Shown piece by piece: positions 60,183 to 64,000 of a stretch of 64,000 bases of DNA. Both the position numbers and the translations under genes were made by a program. Numbering within the stretch: the first letter of the stretch is position 1; each line of letters starts with the position of its first letter. Source of the DNA: Neoaquamicrobium sediminum (lineage in GTDB: Bacteria > Pseudomonadota > Alphaproteobacteria > Rhizobiales > Rhizobiaceae); contig NZ_JABETK010000002.1 of the NCBI RefSeq assembly GCF_013240295.1, positions 992,001-1,056,000 on the forward strand. Reading direction: 5' to 3'. Under the pieces are notes generated by a model. It made no database searches. It saw only the letters and a program-made list of their open reading frames with translations, and was not told the DNA's origin.

Positions 60183-61074
60183 TTGACCCTGCAATCGCAT
60201 GCCGGCGCCTTGCCGGCCGGACTGATCGACGTTTTTGCCGATGCCCCGCTGACCGGCAACCCCTTGGCCGTTGTCGAAGACGCTGATGTGCTCACCGAGG
60301 CGCAGATGCGCCGGATAGCCGGAGAATTCAATCAGGCCGAAACGACCTTCGTGATGCGCAGTGACAGGGCGGATAGGAAACTCCGCTCGTTCACGGCGGC
60401 AGGCGCCGAGGTGGGCGGCGCCGGTCATAACGCGCTCGGCGCATGGCTCTGGCTGGCTGAAGAAGGCCGGCTTGGCGGCCTGGACACGCCCCGCACGTTT
60501 CATCAGGAAATTGCCGGCGAGGTTCTGCCTATTGTGCTGAAGAAGATCGACGGACGCATCTTCGGACGCATGCGGCAATCCCGGCTCAATCTCTTTTCAC
60601 CGCTCGACGAGCCCGCTGCCTTGGCCTCCGCTCTCCAGCTTCAAGCAGAAGACATACTGGTCGAACCGCGACCGCGGGTGGCTGGCACAGGCGCCGCGCA
60701 CCTGCTTGTCCGCGTGCGGGATCGCACGATCGTGGATCGCGCTAAGCCGTCAGCAGAAGCGCTTCTCGATGTCCTTGCCTCGGTCGGTGGCGAAGGCTGC
60801 TACATCTACGCATTCGATCCCGCGTCACCCGATCAAGCCTATGCGCGCTTCTTCAATCCGACGGTTGGTCTGTGGGAAGACGCAGCCACCGGCACGGCAG
60901 CCGGTCCTCTGGCGGCCTATCTCGCGCGCGAAGGGCTCATCGGCGAGACGATCGAAATCGAGCAAGGCACCAAGATGGGCCGCCGGAGCATACTTCGCCT
61001 CAGGCAGGCTCGTGCCGGACCCGGAACTCTCGGGAGCCGGAGTGGTGGTGATGCGCGGCGGCCTTTTCATCTAG
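60183..61074 (+). CDS. PhzF-family isomerase (apparent frameshift near its end)
   Basis: About 296 residues after repair. PhzF-type proteins are diaminopimelate-epimerase-fold isomerases; the catalytic Glu53 is in FNQAETTFV, and AGAEVGGAGHNALGAW is the second core motif. TTG start at 60183 has AGGAG six bases upstream. The frame fails between 60985 and 61011; one frame over, LVPDPELSGAGVVVMRGGLFI resumes and stops at 61074. No phenazine genes are near, so this is one of the many PhzF paralogues of unknown substrate. Confidence 0.8.
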
Positions 61075-61192
61075 CGGCCGCCAGTCCGGCGAGGTGCCGC
61101 CCCGAGGCATCGGTCTTTACGCAGGATAGGCCAAGTAGCCGCCTTGGATCGCCGGCATCTTCGTCACTCGGCTTGGACAGTGTTGATGTCAC

Positions 61193-64000
<2,808 letters not shown>

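Noticed and set aside
60183..61074. PhzF as evidence of phenazine synthesis
   Set aside because: No phzA-G neighbours, and PhzF-fold proteins are mostly unrelated to phenazines.

Overview
The window is a GC-rich stretch of an alphaproteobacterial chromosome, most likely a member of the Rhizobiales near Mesorhizobium/Nitratireductor/Aquamicrobium. I infer this from gene content and order rather than from a database search: purC-purS-purQ followed by purL-bolA-grxD, an F1-ATPase zeta inhibitor divergent from purC, an FMN riboswitch in front of a type-2 ribH, stand-alone rpsD, an alphaproteobacterial-type SOS box at recA, several DUF1127 proteins, and a palindromic intergenic element of the kind common in rhizobia. 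There are no rRNA or tRNA genes that I could find, no CRISPR array, no insertion sequence and no phage genes. The region reads as ordinary core plus lightly accessory chromosome.

Layout. 1-9971: cysE (cut by the left edge), a crotonase without the usual catalytic glutamates, an AlkX/YcaQ-type glycosylase, alpha/beta hydrolases, a DUF192 protein, a double cold-shock protein, glyoxalase I, a J-domain protein and secreted proteins of unknown function. 10014-15385: a minus-strand cluster for maturation of molybdenum hydroxylases (MocA-like fusion, two XdhC halves, a CoxE-like VWA protein, a MoxR ATPase, a flavin reductase) without its enzyme subunits. 15548-19800: an orphan periplasmic binding protein, a P1 peptidase, a DUF2259 protein and purB, then a 168-bp palindromic element. 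20015-29938: small-molecule enzymes, ATPase inhibitor zeta, the purine operon purC-S-Q, a MocR regulator, purL, bolA and grxD. 30042-35551: an MFS exporter, ttcA, a GT2/GT39 glycosyltransferase pair and rpsD. 35786-47865: FMN riboswitch-ribH, murI, trmJ, icd, a DedA pair, alaS, recA and pseudouridine catabolism psuK-psuG. 47886-60063: an OmpA-like lipoprotein, an XRE/GNAT/YdcZ module, a KefB-type antiporter, a methyltransferase, a small DnaB-like ATPase, a TetR/DUF1772 pair, a type II NADH dehydrogenase, a DegT/GMC pair and a LysR regulator. 60183-64000: a PhzF isomerase and the C-terminal part of dnaE (cut by the right edge).

The strongest overall signal is technical. Eleven genes, including essential dnaE, carry an apparent one-base indel, several of them at runs of G or C, after which the conserved protein continues in another frame. 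I read these as sequencing or assembly errors, so I give the frameshifted genes as whole CDSs rather than as pseudogenes. I did not find a clearly new defence or mobile system. The most interesting biology is the orphan molybdenum-hydroxylase maturation cluster, the catalytic-Glu-less crotonase, the stand-alone DnaB-like ATPase with a glyoxalase-type helical leader, the XRE-cupin/GNAT/YdcZ module, and the DegT/GMC pair.
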